Source: Muraenolepis orangiensis
Lineage: Eukaryota; Chordata; Actinopteri; Gadiformes; Muraenolepididae
Assembly (NCBI GenBank): GCA_027704905.1
Contig: CM051005.1
Span: 13,366,100 to 13,430,099 of the forward strand
Direction: 5' to 3'
DNA: 64,000 nt
The translations under genes and the position numbers were made by a program. The notes under the pieces were generated by a model that was not told the origin of the DNA, did no database searches, and worked only from the letters and a program-made list of their open reading frames with translations. Below are positions 17,872 through 31,279 of this stretch, one piece after another. The first letter of the stretch is position 1. Each line of letters begins with the position of its first letter.

Positions 17872-17960
17872 ATATTACATTACATTACAGTCATTTAGCA
17901 GACACTTTTATCCAAAGCCACTTACAATAGTGTGTTTCAACAAAGGAAGGTAAGAGAACA
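17872..17960 (+). repeat. SINE 3' tail fragment
   Basis: Contains CATTTAGCAGACACTTTTATCCAAAGCCACTTACA, a motif common in teleost retroposon tails (quoted as its two halves: CATTTAGCAGACACTTTTAT and CCAAAGCCACTTACA). A shorter relative is at 61680-61710 in the hcn2 intron. Confidence 0.6.
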
Positions 17961-18571
17961 ACTCGTCACCAGAAGTCAAAAGAGCATTTCATTTCATTTC
18001 AACAAGTCTGCAATAACTGAACCAGTGCTCAGGTAGAAGTACAATAATTCAGGTAAAAGTGTAAGGGAAAGTACAAGTTGGAAATATAAACCATATAGGC
18101 CTATATTAATACTAATATTAATATAAATAACATTTAGTTTTCCAGTCACATCTCATTATACCGGCATATGTTTACAGAACATCCACACATAAGGCTAAAT
18201 TGGTCAGTGAGCCCATGGCCTGAGGAGTAGTAATGAGCATGGATGAGGGGACGTTCCGCCATCTTGTGGTTCTGTGTTGCAATGAGGAGGCCCAGAACAC
18301 AATGGCAGTCCTACAAGGGACAGACACATATTAATAGAAAGAAATGTGATTGCTCTTCACTTTAAGATTAAAAAATCATTTGTATCCATGTTGTGTGTGG
18401 GTTAGGGTCAGGGTCAGGTTTAGGGTTGGTGTGTGTGTGTGTGCCAGATTAGAAAAGCGTTGTGATTGCGTATAACAGTGGGAATGCTAATGTTGTGTGC
18501 ATTTGCATTGCCACCAGAAACCACACTGAGCATAACAAGAGCCGTCCCTGCATATAGATGCTAGAAAATCA

Positions 18572-18721
18572 CTAAACAAAGGCGTCAGAGTAGTAGAGCT
18601 CTGCAAGGCTGAAGAACAGGTTTTCACTCAACGACCCGGCGTCAGAGTGGACACCAGCACTGTTGACGACCATCAACTGGCTGGCAATCTGGACCAAATG
18701 CGAGTTTGAAAAGCCAACACC
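18572..18721 (-). pseudogene. Possible orphan terminal exon or gene relic
   Basis: On the minus strand an acceptor (TGTGATTTGCAG) is followed by 49 open codons and a TAG at 18572. The protein reads GVGFSNSHLVQIASQ, then LMVVNSAGVHSDAGS, and ends ELYYSDAFV, with a protein-like mix of residues. No other exon of the same gene could be linked on either side, and I do not recognise the family. It may be chance. Confidence 0.2.
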
Positions 18722-20891
18722 CTGCAAATCACACTATTCAATCAACCCCCCCCCCTCTGCCCCCTACAATCAGCCTGCCTGGCACCCAGTGATCAGGATG
18801 TCTGCCAGACCAGGACACATACAGTAGTCCCTCCACATTATGCATATTATTTTTTACTTGGATGCACCTAGAATTAGGCCTACAGTATATTCAAGATTCA
18901 AGATGTTTTTATTTGCCATGTTCAACAAGTGCAATGGAACGCTAGCTACGCTATTCATTCCCGCAGTATGAATTTCAACAACATTACTATACTATGCTAT
19001 ACTAAAATATGCTATACAATGCTATACTGTAAACATCACTATACCCTACCTAATATAAACTATACAATATAATATAAACAACACTATATACTACCTTTTA
19101 TATGCTAGATTAAATGTCAACTTCATTGCATGTGTAAAAGCATGTTTGGCCAATAAAGCTGTATTCAGATTCTGATTCTAACACTGGTGGCAACTAACGT
19201 TTTTGTGTTGTGTACTATTGGCAATGAAACAACATGCACGTTTGTGGGGGAAGGTAATTTGGAAAATGATACTTTATTTCATTCTATTCTGACTATTTCC
19301 CCCCAAATCGACATACAAGATACAAGATATGTATTGGCCATTTGCCAAATACATTGGAACGCTTACTTACTCACCATTCCCTCCTGCAGCATGAATCTCC
19401 AAAAAAATGGCATCAAAATGATATATACAATAAAAATGAACACAAAAGAACAACACATTAATGATGGATGATATGTACATGAATTGAGTTGAATTGTGCA
19501 AAAATATTTAAAAGCATTTAAAGTGCCAGTAGTGCGGCAGCATCATGAATACAGTGCAGTAACTGTGGTGACAATGGTATGATATAATGGCAGCACTCCT
19601 AGCAGTTCTAACATTCCCTGCATCACTCTCACACATTACTGTTTCAAATTCCTCACTACTACATTACAGATATTTCCTGTCACATGACCCGCAGAGAACC
19701 AGCTTTAGTTATACAAGTAATGTAGGAAGCCAGCACAGAGAAACAGCAGAGAGATGCTGTCTGGTATTGGTTGCTAAAAATAGCAACACCCAGTGGCTCA
19801 ACGCCCCCATTTTATGTCGACTGCGTCACTCTGCGTCATCATCCCCCTGCCATTGGCCTTGCACACAAACACTAAGAAAAAAGAGAAAAACCACACACAC
19901 ACGTACATGCACACAGACACAGATGATGCTGTCGACAGAGATATCCCCAGATACACTTCCTTACAGAAGAACAGAGAGATGCAGGATCAAGGAGATCTGG
20001 ACACCTCTGTCAATATCTCCCTTTACCTTCCCCATCTTGGTATGTGTTTCTGATGCATCGGGCCTAACATGCATGACGTCAATCATACATTCTATAATGT
20101 ACATGCAAAGCCTATTATTGAAGAACCCGTCGGTCTACCTGTATATACCTGTGTACTCGATGAAAGCCTCTGGCTGTGGGAAGATACATTGCAATACACT
20201 GTGAATAAGCCTGCAGCTAACTCATCTATTTCAACTCAACTATCTGTTGTATAGTATACGTATCGTACATAGTATAGTTTATAGTGTTAAATTGTAGGAA
20301 ATTCATGCGGCAGGGAATGGGGGAGTAAGCATTTCATTGTACTTGTTGCATATGGCAAATAAAAACATCTTAAATCTGGAATCTTGAATAAGAGCTTGTC
20401 CTCAATCACTGTATATAAAGACAGAAACCCCCCAGCATGATTGTGGGAGCAGGACAACAAAGAACCGTGTTGGGGGGCGGGGGGGGGAAACAGTGAGGGT
20501 AACATTTACATTTGGGGAGATGCAGTACGCGGTATCTCGATTCGAGAACCACAGGGTGCAAGATGCAAGGGTCCTTCTTCAGGTGGGAAAGGGAACATTA
20601 ACATACACTGACCCGCCTCGTCATACATGAGTAATGAAGCAACACAATGGACCAACAGGGAATTCAGTTCATTGCCATTGATCAAGTTATCTTGCATTTG
20701 GCCTATAGTAATTAAACACATGCCTACCCCGAAACCACACCCCAAAACACCTCAATGCTGACAAAAATATTTTGGAGTGAAATATGCTACATATTTTCGC
20801 CTGTTTAAATGTTAACGTACATCTTTGAATTTGGCCGAATCCATATAGTAACAACCATGGGAGTCGGGTGTAAAAATGTATTTGATTTGAT

Positions 20892-21294
20892 TGTTCTTAT
20901 TAATTGCATTAGAAATGTTTAAATATATTATAAAATGTGGTTCAATACAATACTTACATATATAAGTAGAGTTGGATTAGTTTGACCTTATTTCTACTAC
21001 TGGCCAGGCCCCAGTAGTAGAAGTACAGTTCTGAAAATACATTGCACATTTATAGCATCGTATGGACCACAACACACATGCAATCATACACTGACACACA
21101 CTCAAGCACCATTCTCTCTATCTATCTATCTTTCTATCCCTCTCTCTGTTTCCATGTGTGTCTATTTAATTGTTGTTCTTATTCATTTCATTAGAAATGT
21201 TTAAATATATTATAAAATGTGGTTCAATACAATAATTACGTATGTAAGTAGAGTTGGATTAGTTTGATCTTATTTCTACTACTGGCCAGGCCCC
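20892..21294 (+). repeat. Pair of 121-bp direct duplicates, 282 bp apart
   Basis: 20892-21012 and 21174-21294 are the same length and nearly identical (core TTAGAAATGTTTAAATATAT to ACTGGCCAGGCCCC). Between them lies a second block, 21033-21149, which recurs at 24009-24127. Confidence 0.85.
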
Positions 21295-21404
21295 CATAAT
21301 GTCTTTCTACTATAGGCCTACGTCTCTTGAGATAACTTTTTTAATTTAGACATGCAAACAACAACAACAAACAACAAATGGTGAGGATTGAATCCTCTCT
21401 ATTG

Positions 21405-21575
21405 GTCACATACATGTAAACATACAGTGAAATGTGTTCTCTGCATTTAACCCATCCTAGTATTAGGAGCAGTGGGCAGCTATTCATATATACAGCGCCC
21501 GGGGAGCAGGTAGGGTTAGGGTGTCTTCCTCAAGGACACCTCGACAGTTTTTTGCTAGGAGGAGCCGGGGGATGC
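21405..21575 (-). repeat. tRNA-derived SINE (head truncated)
   Basis: On the minus strand: CCGGCTCCTCCTAGC, CCTTGAGGAAGACACC, CTGCCCACTGCTCC, GGGTTAAATGCAGAGAA. It joins the head type seen at 49.8 kb to the body type seen at 34.8 and 42.6 kb, which shows that these are one family. Confidence 0.7.
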
Positions 21576-22429
21576 TTCTATTCTAGCAGGTGCATTGCTT
21601 GATGCAATAGCCTACTTGCAAGACATAGGCATATCCACATAATCCAAACATACTTTCATTGGGACATCAATTATGAATTTTCTAATAACATTTTCTTATC
21701 CATTTTTACCAGCTTCTAGCATGCTAGAAAAGCTTTGCTTGTTAGTGAGCAAGATATTGTTCTATTGTTATTTTATTTTAACTTATTGTAGTTTTACCTA
21801 AGCACTGGTTCTGTTCTTAGAGACTTGTTAGGAATGAAATGCACTTTTGACTTCTTACCTACCTTTGTTGAACTCACAATTGTAAGTCACTTTGGACAAA
21901 AGGCTAAATGGCTGTAATGTCATTTTCGCATGACAGGAGATGATAATGTAGCCTGCTTAAATACTAAAATAATGCCATAAAATAAATATATAAATATAGG
22001 CTATAAAATCATATAATAGTAGTATTTATTCATCAAGAAGGCGCTAAAACAGCCAGAGAAAAAAAGCAGCCCACTGCCACCAACGTGTGGTGGGTCGTAA
22101 AGTTACATAATGTTGTGCTGAATCCATTCATTCTTCACATAAACGACCAAATCAATTCATCGCTTTACTACTTGTGAAATGATCTCTTCAGTTGGGTCAG
22201 TGTCTACACGCAGCCAGCATGTGTCCACTATCGATACCCCACCTAAAACCACGTCTCTTCCCCTGTTTGGTACTCCATTCATAATTCTGGACCAGAGGGA
22301 GGAGGGGGTCCTGTGTGCGTGCACAGTGTGTCCATCTAACGCCATCACCTGATCACGTGGTACAGCAGAAGCAGGCGGTGGGCGTGTCCAAAAGCGTGTG
22401 GTTTCATTCATAACTACAGTCATTATTTG

Positions 22430-23820
22430 AAGCCCAAATTGAACTATGCAGTCTGGACAAGTCAGCGCGATTGCCCATGGACTACTTAAAATAAAGTCTA
22501 CACTCAGGTGAGTCAGTCGACTGCCCTATTTAAATTCGATTATAGATAGAGATTAGCATATATCTATATATATTTTATTTATAAATTATTATTATTTTAT
22601 AGATGATGTAAAGATCGACACAGATGTACACAGTGGCTATACATGTGTGCATTCAAACCACTGGGCGTACTATAAAGCGCGTGTAATTTGGTATGTGGCT
22701 CACAGGTCGCCAAGTTTGTCTCACGGCATTGAAATGGACGAGGCTACTTGTCTAAACTACGATTCGTCCTCTCGATTCCATTGACTGTTGTCTCCATGCC
22801 TCCCCCCCCTGACAGGCGTGTAAAGGACTGTGAGACGTGGGGCATTCCCGATCACCGGTGTACCGCGGGAGGGATGAGCGTCGCCAGCTGCAGCGAGTCG
22901 CTCTAGTCAGCATCCCGAGCCTGACCGAAGGGGGACGAGCTAGAAGGCTTTTTAAGTACCGGGGATATATATATAAAAGGCAAACATAGGTATCGGTAAT
23001 AATTATTTATTCATGGAATGGCCAACGTTTTTTTTTTCCATCTTTTGTCTTCGTGTAGCACTGCTGTCGACACCACACACAAGTATTGATATGAGCTGAA
23101 TGTCTGTGAGCGCGTGTGTCTTGTGACATGCATGGTGCGGTGTCTGGACGGAGAGAGCCGGGGAGGAGAGAGAGAGAGAGTGTGTGTGTGTGTGTGTGGG
23201 GGGGGGGGCAAACGAATTTAAAGATTCGTTTGGCTGTTCGGCTTCTCCGGGTCTGGTCCAGTTTGTATGCCTTCTTGTCGAAAATAGAATAGCATTTAAA
23301 TCATATTTGAAAGTGGTATACAAATGAATTTCCCCATCCGTATTAATGAATTGAAACAAACAAAAGCGCAAGGCAAATAGGGACTTGACTGCCAAAAATA
23401 ATAATACATGTGTGTGTTCCGTAACATTTGAGTAGTTGTTTTATGGCAACAACCCCAATCTCAATGTTGAGGTTCATTAAAAAAAAAATATATATATATA
23501 TATATCATATATAAAATAATACAAAAATGTGCAGTACAAAAATGTGTAAAGTGTAAAGATGTTTTGAAAATATTTTTGAAAAGTAGTGTCATATGAGCTC
23601 TGTTATCCTGACAGCCTGTGCCATGGGCACTGAATGCATGTGTTGAACAGCAACACTAGGCAGGATCTCACCACGCAGGATCTCTCACTCACACACACAC
23701 ACACACACGCCCCCCCCCCCCCGCTTCATGACAGCTCCAGTTGATCCGTCAGATCAGGGTTTTCCCATGGGTGATCTATACAATCAGCCCTGCTTTAACA
23801 TGCATTTTATGTGGCACGCC

Positions 23821-23853
<33 letters not shown>

Positions 23854-24145
23854 TGGGACCCGTACTTGCCTTATCGGAAGTGGTGTGTTTCTCAGCACAT
23901 ATTTACGTTCGGGTGCAGCTATGTACGGGTTATTACATAAAGTGTGACTCTCACATGGCGTGGTAATGCAAGACCCTGTTTATGAGTGTGTGTCAGGATT
24001 ACAGCTACGAAAATACATTGCACATTTATAGCATTGTATGGACCACAACACACATGCATTCATACACTTACACACACACTCAAGCACCATTCTCTCTGTC
24101 TATCTATCTTTCTATCCCTCTCTCTGTCTCTCAATACCATATATG

Positions 24146-24191
<46 letters not shown>

Positions 24192-24396
24192 GACAGAGAG
24201 AGAGATAGAGAGAGACATCAGAGTGCATCTTCATCTGTCTCAAGTCATAAAGGTGTCGAGGTAGAATCCAAAACACAAACTATATCTCTATCTGTGTCAG
24301 AAAACCCTCACGTTTAAATTGTCACCTGAGGGCCGTTATTATGGGAATCCCATGGTCTGACTGACAGTCCTCTCTCTCTCTCTCTCTCCCCCCCAG
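22430..24396 (+). promoter_or_regulatory. cbarp: Candidate cbarp promoter and non-coding 5' exons
   Basis: Candidate elements only: a strong donor, CTCAG|GTGAGT, at 22509/22510; an acceptor-like CCCCCCTGACAG before 22817, followed by GC-rich sequence; and a TATA box, TATATAAAAGG, near 22970. The remainder is A/T-rich with microsatellites (GT)n at 23180, (AT)n at 23490, (AC)n at 23695 and 23826, and (AG)n at 24148-24215. No coding exon is recognised before 24421. Confidence 0.3.
24009..24127 (+). repeat. Dispersed duplicate of 21033-21149
   Basis: Starts GAAAATACATTGCACATTTA and ends in TCTATCTATCTTTCTATCC. It matches the block at 21033 with only a few differences over about 118 bp. It lies just upstream of an (AG)n tract and the first cbarp coding exon. 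Confidence 0.85.
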
Positions 24397-24420
24397 GCTG
24401 TACTTACACCGACCTGGACC

Positions 24421-25322
24421 ATGAGCAATGACTTGCCCCTGCTGACACGTCTGGCAGAGAACGCCACTGTAAGTACATACGTCTGTCGGTCCGCCCCGGG
24501 ATGTAAATGTATATATTATATAAGACACAGATCCCCTCCCCGGGCTCAACAAGTGAAACGATATGCAGGGAACAGCATCGCATCACCGCGCAAAACCATC
24601 TCCCGCTGAGCTTGTGAAAGGTGTGGAGTGACAGGGAGGAGTCTCACCATGCATCCGTCTCTCTGGGAGGGATTGTACCACCGGGATGTTAAAAGGGCTT
24701 TTTTTTGTGGTTATTTTCTCTTCGGGGGGCCTTCGTGAGGTTATAGGAAAATATGGCCTTGGTCTGCAGCGACCATTGTGGAATAATGGTGGTTCTGTAG
24801 GGCCAGGACTGCACTCCATAGGTTTGCCAGTGCTATGGCCTATGATATGTTGCAAAGCTGCTCCCCGAGGGTGGGCTGTGGCGCTGTTACCGGCCGGCTC
24901 AGCATGTACAACACAAAACAATCTCCTTCAGGGGAAGACTGTAACTGTGTTGGACATGCTCTGGCATGGCTAAGAGTGTGTATTGGTGTATACGTTTGCA
25001 CATATGAAGCTGTGTTCACTGACCTTTTTGCTACTGCTGCCGAGGTCACAGAGGGGAAGTCTGGAGGTCTCTGTGTTCTTGTGGGAATTTCCTTCATGGG
25101 AATGTTCCGGGTAAACACGCGCGCACACACACATACAGACACTCTTTCAGGGAATTATTGTGCACGTGATCGGACATGTGATCCAACGTCACGTTGAGGC
25201 TATGATCTGTGCCCTATTTGATGCTGAGCAATCTGCTCAGGGTAATCTATTCATAATAATAACCATTTGGTTTGCTTTGATGCAGGCTTCAAAAGCAATG
25301 GCTGAGAAAGAGAGAGAAATAA

Positions 25323-25358
<36 letters not shown>

Positions 25359-25654
25359 GAGTGAGAGACAAAGAGAGAGAGTGAGAGAGCTCTGCGGTGT
25401 GGATTTGTGCTTATGTACTTCTGCATTCTAATGACGTCATCACTCAGTCCTTATCTATTCTCTCACTCCTTCACTCTCTCTCTCTCCACCACTCGCTTCC
25501 CATTTCCATTTTTAGCTTACGAAGGCCTTGTTTCCCGCTCAATGATAAAAAAAAAGAAGGGAAATTGAATGAAGTGCTTCTCACTGGTGCTTCGATTAGC
25601 ATCACTCACTCACTTAGCCTAGACTGGGAATATACTGCAGTTTTGCATGCGCAA

Positions 25655-25710
<56 letters not shown>

Positions 25711-28700
25711 ACACACACATGTTGTTAACGAGTCACCATGCATTCGTCATTGTCACACGGATGAGACAGAGGGTTTAAAACACCTTCCTGTGTTGAGTGT
25801 TATTAAACACTGAGCCAGACACGCAGATGTACAGAAGCAAAGGATTTCTCATTTCAAAGGGAGAATATGGAATGAGTTCCAAGGCAGGATTCATACAGTG
25901 GCTTACAGGCTGGATTACATTCTTTGTCACGAAAAGCACAAGACATGCCGGCACCTGCCCATTCTGGCAGTGGGATTATATCATCACAAATGAATCCCGA
26001 CAATTACATTGTGAATTATCATTGATTGATAGAATATATGCCCAAACGGGGCATACAAGGGTCTGCAAATAGATGTTTGAGCACTTTATCTTCTGCAAAT
26101 GATTCCATTGTGTTTGCGGGACTCCATTGGGAATTTGGAGGGTTTTTGATTGTAGTTAGCAACACATCTACAGGAAGTACTTACTAAGCAGCTCAACAGC
26201 AGGTAGGAACAATGCCATACTAGGGCCATAATGGGTTGTCGGCTGCTCCAGCGCTCTGACCCCCGCCTGTTGGTTGCACTCTCAACAGGAAGTGTCCGTT
26301 CCTGCCGGTGGTTGGGTGGAGAACTATGTGCTCCTATTGGTCCTGCTGGGTGTGTTTGTCGGCGGGACACTGGTCCTGCTCTCTCTGCTGGTCCTCTTCT
26401 GCCACATCTGCTGCACGGGTGGCAGGCGTTACTCCAGGTAGGTGGACTCACCACCCCCCACCACTGTCACATCCCTTGCCCACAAACAGCAAGGCCATAC
26501 AGAGTTGAGTCACCCAGTTGAAGTGATCAGGGCGGCACAGGATTGGCGCCGTGATTAATATGGAAATTGACGCCACGCAGTGTGAAAACACAGCATTTCT
26601 ACTGCTGTGAGGAGTGTATGCCGACCAGGGGGAGCTGAGTCACTTCCCTTCATTCCTCTCTCTCTCTTTCTCCACAGAGCTAGTGACGACCCAGAGAAAA
26701 CCAACACCACCCTCTTGGAAGACTCCCAGCCAACTCAAGGTGAGGAACTGGTGCACCACCTAGCTGAGCTCACGTTTTTTTCCTTCCTCAAACCCTCTCT
26801 TGTCCGTCGTGGTGGCACGTTTGTACTTGTGCAACATCTCCGACTTCTTCCCAACGCAGAGATCACCATATGTCTGGACCAGTCGGATGAATTCTCGGCG
26901 GCCAGCTGCCAGGGCCTGGGGACGGAGCGCTTCGCCTCCACTTGCTCCACTGGCCGCCGGGTGTCTTTCAACGAGTCGGCGCTCTACGAACAAGAACGGA
27001 AGACGGAGGACAAAGGCCGCAGGTAGAGGCAGAGCTGTGGATCTCCTGGGCCCCTGTCCCTCTTAATAAGGGTTACAACACACTTCTATTGTAGGTGGCG
27101 CCACCCAGTGGCGTACCAATTTACCACGTGGGCAACACGCTTATGTATGTGGCTGGCAATCAAGGTTCCATTCCCACCCAAGGCCATATGCTTCATGCCA
27201 TTCCCTCTTAATTTTATTATCCATCTTCACTGTTTGGACCAGAAAAGCACAAAAGGCCCATCAAAATACAAAAACAGAAGTGTGTTCCTGAGAACAATAG
27301 TCTGAGACACTGTGTGTTGCTTTAAATCATACGTATATGTTCGTGAGGAAAGACAACAGTCTTAACACTCGACCAGGTAGAGGCTGGAGGGGGTCATGTT
27401 TAAACAAAACCCTTGTTTTATGTCGTGGCTAGGTACACGCTTACCGAGGGCGATTTCCACCATCTGAAGAAGGCCCGGCTCACCCACCTCCACCTGGCCC
27501 CCGCCCACACCGCCATGAAGATCCTCACCATCACCGAGTGTGAGTCGACGGAGAGCAGCGTCGTCAACATCAACGAGATGCCGGCGGCCAGACTGCCCCA
27601 CATCCCCTACCGGGTGAGCAGATCCCTGCCGGATACATGCCCCTAAGTCCCACGAAGGCAGAGCTATCATCATCATCGTCACATTCTCGTGTGAACGTTT
27701 TGATGAAGGGTGAAAATAGCCCACACCTAAACACATTGAATCCCCCTTTGTCATGGGATATTTGAACCAGACCGAGGTGCTTCGATGTGCCTACCTGCAG
27801 GCATCTTGCTGAATCTTGCTTAAGGGTTTAAGCAAGATTCAGCAAGATGCCTGCTAACGTCTAGAAATGTTACAAAACAAATTACACTTTTGTCCCACCC
27901 ATTACAAGCTTGCGTCAAATGCGATATAGCGCCCGGCTAACCTTTAACACAGTTAACCATGTTGCACAATCCAAAGTGAATAGGGAGAGTCGTTTTGAGT
28001 GTTTGAGCTAAACTCTCCAGTAGGGCTTTTTCACATAAAATATATATATATATATATATATAATATTCCCCCCCCCCCGTCTGTCTAGCCTCCTGAGAGA
28101 GGAGAGACCTTCGGCTGGGTGAGCCAGTCTCTCAGCGGGGGCCTGCCTGGGGACACCCACCACTCTGTCATCATGGAGCACGGCAACCGACGTGCAAAAC
28201 TCCAGCACACTCGCTCGCTGACGGTAAGTCTCGTCTGCGATGGAAAGCAATTCATGATTCAGCCGACATGAAATACATCACACTACAATGTTATCACTTT
28301 GTACTTTGTGCCCCTTACTTGTAATGTGGACTTTCACATTATGGATTTAGCTTTAACAAGTATACATAACAGCTGTTAAAAACAATAAATAAAAAGGGAA
28401 ATGCTATTAACTTGCATACAGGATTCATTAGGACTTATTGACTCATTGGGTGGTTGGATTCAAACCTATGGCGGACCTCTGTGGCTCCACTCTTGCACTC
28501 ATCCACCACCTATTCATCACACTGCTTCACCTTTCACCCACTTTGGCTAACGATGCGTTTTGACAGGTGGAGGCCATCGGAGATAGTGGAGAGGAAGATC
28601 ACGAAAGGGGAACAAAAGAGGAGAGGGAGGTGTCTCCGGCCCAGACCTCCGTTCTGCAGTTCTTCTCGAAGCTGCGGCGGCATGCCAGTCTGGAAGGGGC

Positions 28701-31279
28701 AGGTCCTTACTTCAGGAAGTGGAAATTTGACAGCAGCCATCGAGCAGCAAGCCTGGATGCCAAAGGTTAGCAGGGACTAGGGAGTCCTGTACGGTCAATT
28801 ACAAGTCACAGCATGTGTCTTCAAAACAATGGCATCCTCTGTCTTGACAAATGGTGGCACATTGAATTGAAAAACAACACAATGTTGCAGGTTAATGTTA
28901 ACATGCCATAACACGACTCCCTCTGTTAGGATCCCCGAAGAGGCGGCCCATCCAAAGACAACGAGCAGCCAGCGAGACTACTGATCACACGGAGGACTGG
29001 TCCTCTCGGAGTGGTGACTTCACCCCACCCCTCCCACTGCCTCACCTCCAGAGCGGCGGTCTGCAGTCGCTCTCTGCCGAGTCCCTAACACAGGCCTCAA
29101 CCCCGACCTCATCTTCAGCCATCCTCTACAGGTAAGGCCTACCCACTTTAGCTGTGTTGTCGGAACTGTTTCTAAGAGTTCTAACAGTAACCATGTTGTC
29201 TCTTTCTTCATCTTCATCAGGCTTGAGGTCGAGGCCAGGGCAGAGGTTGAGGTGGGAATCAACATCACAGGAAGCAACAAAGACTTACCCTTGACAAACA
29301 ACCACTATGCCCAGAGGCCGGAGCTGTGCACAGGTGAAGAGGCAGAGGCAGTTTCAGTGGTGGAAATAGAGACCGAGGTGGATTTTATGTTTGCCGCAGC
29401 CTCGAGAGGAAGAGAAGCAAGAGCACAACAAGCACCTGGAGACAATGACGTAGAAGAAGAAGACGACTTGTTCGAGGAACATGATGAATTCGGCATCCAG
29501 GGAAATATCGAGACTGCATCTCGGAGCAATACTGTCACTGGGTTCAACTCGAGATCAGACGTGGAGAATGATCAGACACTAGAGGCAGAGGAAGAAGCCG
29601 AGGAGGTTCTGGGAGCTGAGGCTCGGGGAAGGGCGGACTACGGTTCCTCTCATCCATTCCAGCATCACCAGGAAAGCACTGAGCTGCCATACTCCCTGTA
29701 CCGAGACATCTGGAGCTTGCGGGCTTCCCTGGAACAGTACGCCTCCTCTGACCAGAGCAGCACAGACCGGGATTCCATCCGCAGTGATGCCGACAGCATC
29801 TCCTCCCTAGGGGCAGCGGGAGCTCGCCCTGGTCTTGACAGCTGCCTGTCCCAGGACCTGGGCGATGAAATGGACGGAGAAGGAGAGGTGTTCGGCGGTG
29901 CTGCCCGAGGGACACTTAGCGGGGACGGTGATGCAGCAAGTGGGACAGGAGGCGATGGTGAGGCGGGGAACCGTAAGCTCCTTCAGATGGATAGTGGATA
30001 TGCCTCTATAGAGGCCCCGTCCAGAGCCACTGATGATCTGCGGCAGTTGGGGATGCCCGGAGGCTCTCGGGGCAAGACGGCATCGGAGAGGAGGTTCTTC
30101 TTCACCAGGAGGAAGGGCTCGGTGTGCGACAGCTTTGAGGCCAAGTTGTTCCAGGAGGAGCAGGAGGAAATGATAGATCCCACCGACGTGGACAAGAAGC
30201 TCATAGTGGCAGCTACAACTGGCAGCCAATCTCTCACCCTCAAACAACCGTGTCAACTTGGGAGGGTAACTTACAGCCAGAATCCTCTAGAGTCCCTTCA
30301 CCTGCAGTCCCAGCCTGCTTCTCTGCTGGTGAAACCACACCATCCCATCATTTCACAGCCATCTCCCACTCACCGGCCACGCCTCCGCCGCCGTGACTAC
30401 AGCATCGACGAGAAGACAGACGCCCTCTTCAGCGAGTTCCTCCGTCACGATCCACGCTTCGACCAGCAAGATTCGCCGCCACGTTCGAGGCATCGGTCCA
30501 GAGTCCATCTCCGGAAGCAGTGGCAGAGACACAAGCAATACAGCGATCCTGGGTCCAGCACTGGGGGAAGGTACTCGCCGTCGCTGGAGAGACAGAGGTT
30601 CACTCCATTACGAAGAGGGGACAGCGCCAGTTACCCTCTGGATACCAGATATCACAGCACACTGTCCCGAATCGCCAGCGCCGCCGACGAAGAAGCTACC
30701 GAGGTAGCGGCTTGTGAGGAAGCAAACCAAGAGGACATGGAGGAAGATAAGGATTTAGCCAATGAAAGGGATTCAGGAGAAGCCGCACAAAGCACGTCCA
30801 ATGCAGCATCTGAAGACAGGGAGGGGTCAAACGCAGCAGCACTATACAGGGTTACCACTACTGAGGTCAACGACACGGAAGGCGAAACGTTGGTCAATGA
30901 GCGCACATCTAGCCTCTCGCAGGACACTTCACATACGCAGACCAGTCACATGGACCCAAGAGTCGGCAACCAAAACAACAACAGCAGTCAAGCGATCGAA
31001 ACCCATTTCCCTTACCCAGAGAAGTGTCGACCCGGCACGCCTAGCATAGACGACCCTTTCGTGGAGCCCACACATCCCGACCCTCTGGTCCCACCACCCT
31101 CCGCCCTCATGCCCATCCTCCGCGGCCAGAGTAGCCTGACAGACAAGCTGGCAGCGTCCGTGGAGGAGAGGCTCTACTCTGGGCTGAGGATCACAGAGCC
31201 CGGACTCCTCGGCCCGGGAGTGAGCCAACACGTGGTAGCCGCGTTGCACGCTTCCTCCCCTGATAGGAGTCCTGAATAG
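24421..31279 (+). CDS. cbarp: Voltage-dependent calcium channel beta subunit-associated regulatory protein (CBARP/BARP/Dos)
   Basis: A neuronal and endocrine membrane protein that binds the Cav beta subunit and lowers voltage-gated calcium channel activity and exocytosis. Nine coding exons: 24421-24468, 26289-26437, 26678-26739, 26860-27022, 27433-27613, 28089-28223, 28567-28765, 28930-29131, 29221-31279 (stop TAG); 1065 residues. The short N-terminus has an N-A-T sequon at residue 14. One membrane span follows at about 29-56 with a juxtamembrane Cys cluster (CHICC). Family blocks are clear: STGRRVSFNESAL, RRYTLTEGDFHHLKKARLTH, LQFFSKLRRHASLEGAGPYF, LYRDIWSLRASLEQY, LLQMDSGYASIE, RRDYSIDEKTDALFSEFLRH. 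It is longer than the roughly 700-aa human protein as I recall it, mainly through acidic low-complexity sequence in the 2-kb last exon. The ATG chosen sits 24 nt after the acceptor at 24396. Confidence 0.95.
27797..27854. repeat. Perfect 27-bp inverted repeat with a 4-nt loop
   Basis: 27797-27823 (GCAGGCATCTTGCTGAATCT through TTAA) is exactly complementary to 27828-27854, with loop GGGT. It lies in cbarp intron 5. It is a single strong hairpin rather than a microsatellite. Confidence 0.9.

Larger units (their letters stand above)
15841..22430. other. Repeat-rich intergenic region between cirbp and cbarp
   Basis: No gene could be assembled here. It holds long (AT)n near 16.7 kb, a hairpin at 17.16 kb, a SINE tail at 17.9 kb, several copies of the AATGGAATGC repeat at 18.9-20.4 kb, duplicated blocks at 20.9-21.3 kb and a SINE at 21.4 kb. 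The longest plus ORF, 19587-20204, has no recognisable domain. Confidence 0.6.

Noticed and set aside
18200..18312. Minus-strand acceptor at 18313 followed by an open stretch of about 54 codons to a stop near 18150
   Set aside because: It cannot be joined in frame to the possible exon at 18572-18721, and no family is recognised.
19587..20204. 205-codon plus-strand ORF in the intergenic region
   Set aside because: No domain or family is recognised, the composition is not coding-like, and no splice or promoter context was found. It is probably chance, but it is the longest unexplained ORF in the gap.
22157..22423. 88-codon minus-strand ORF upstream of cbarp
   Set aside because: No recognisable domain and no splice context; the region looks like promoter-proximal DNA of cbarp.
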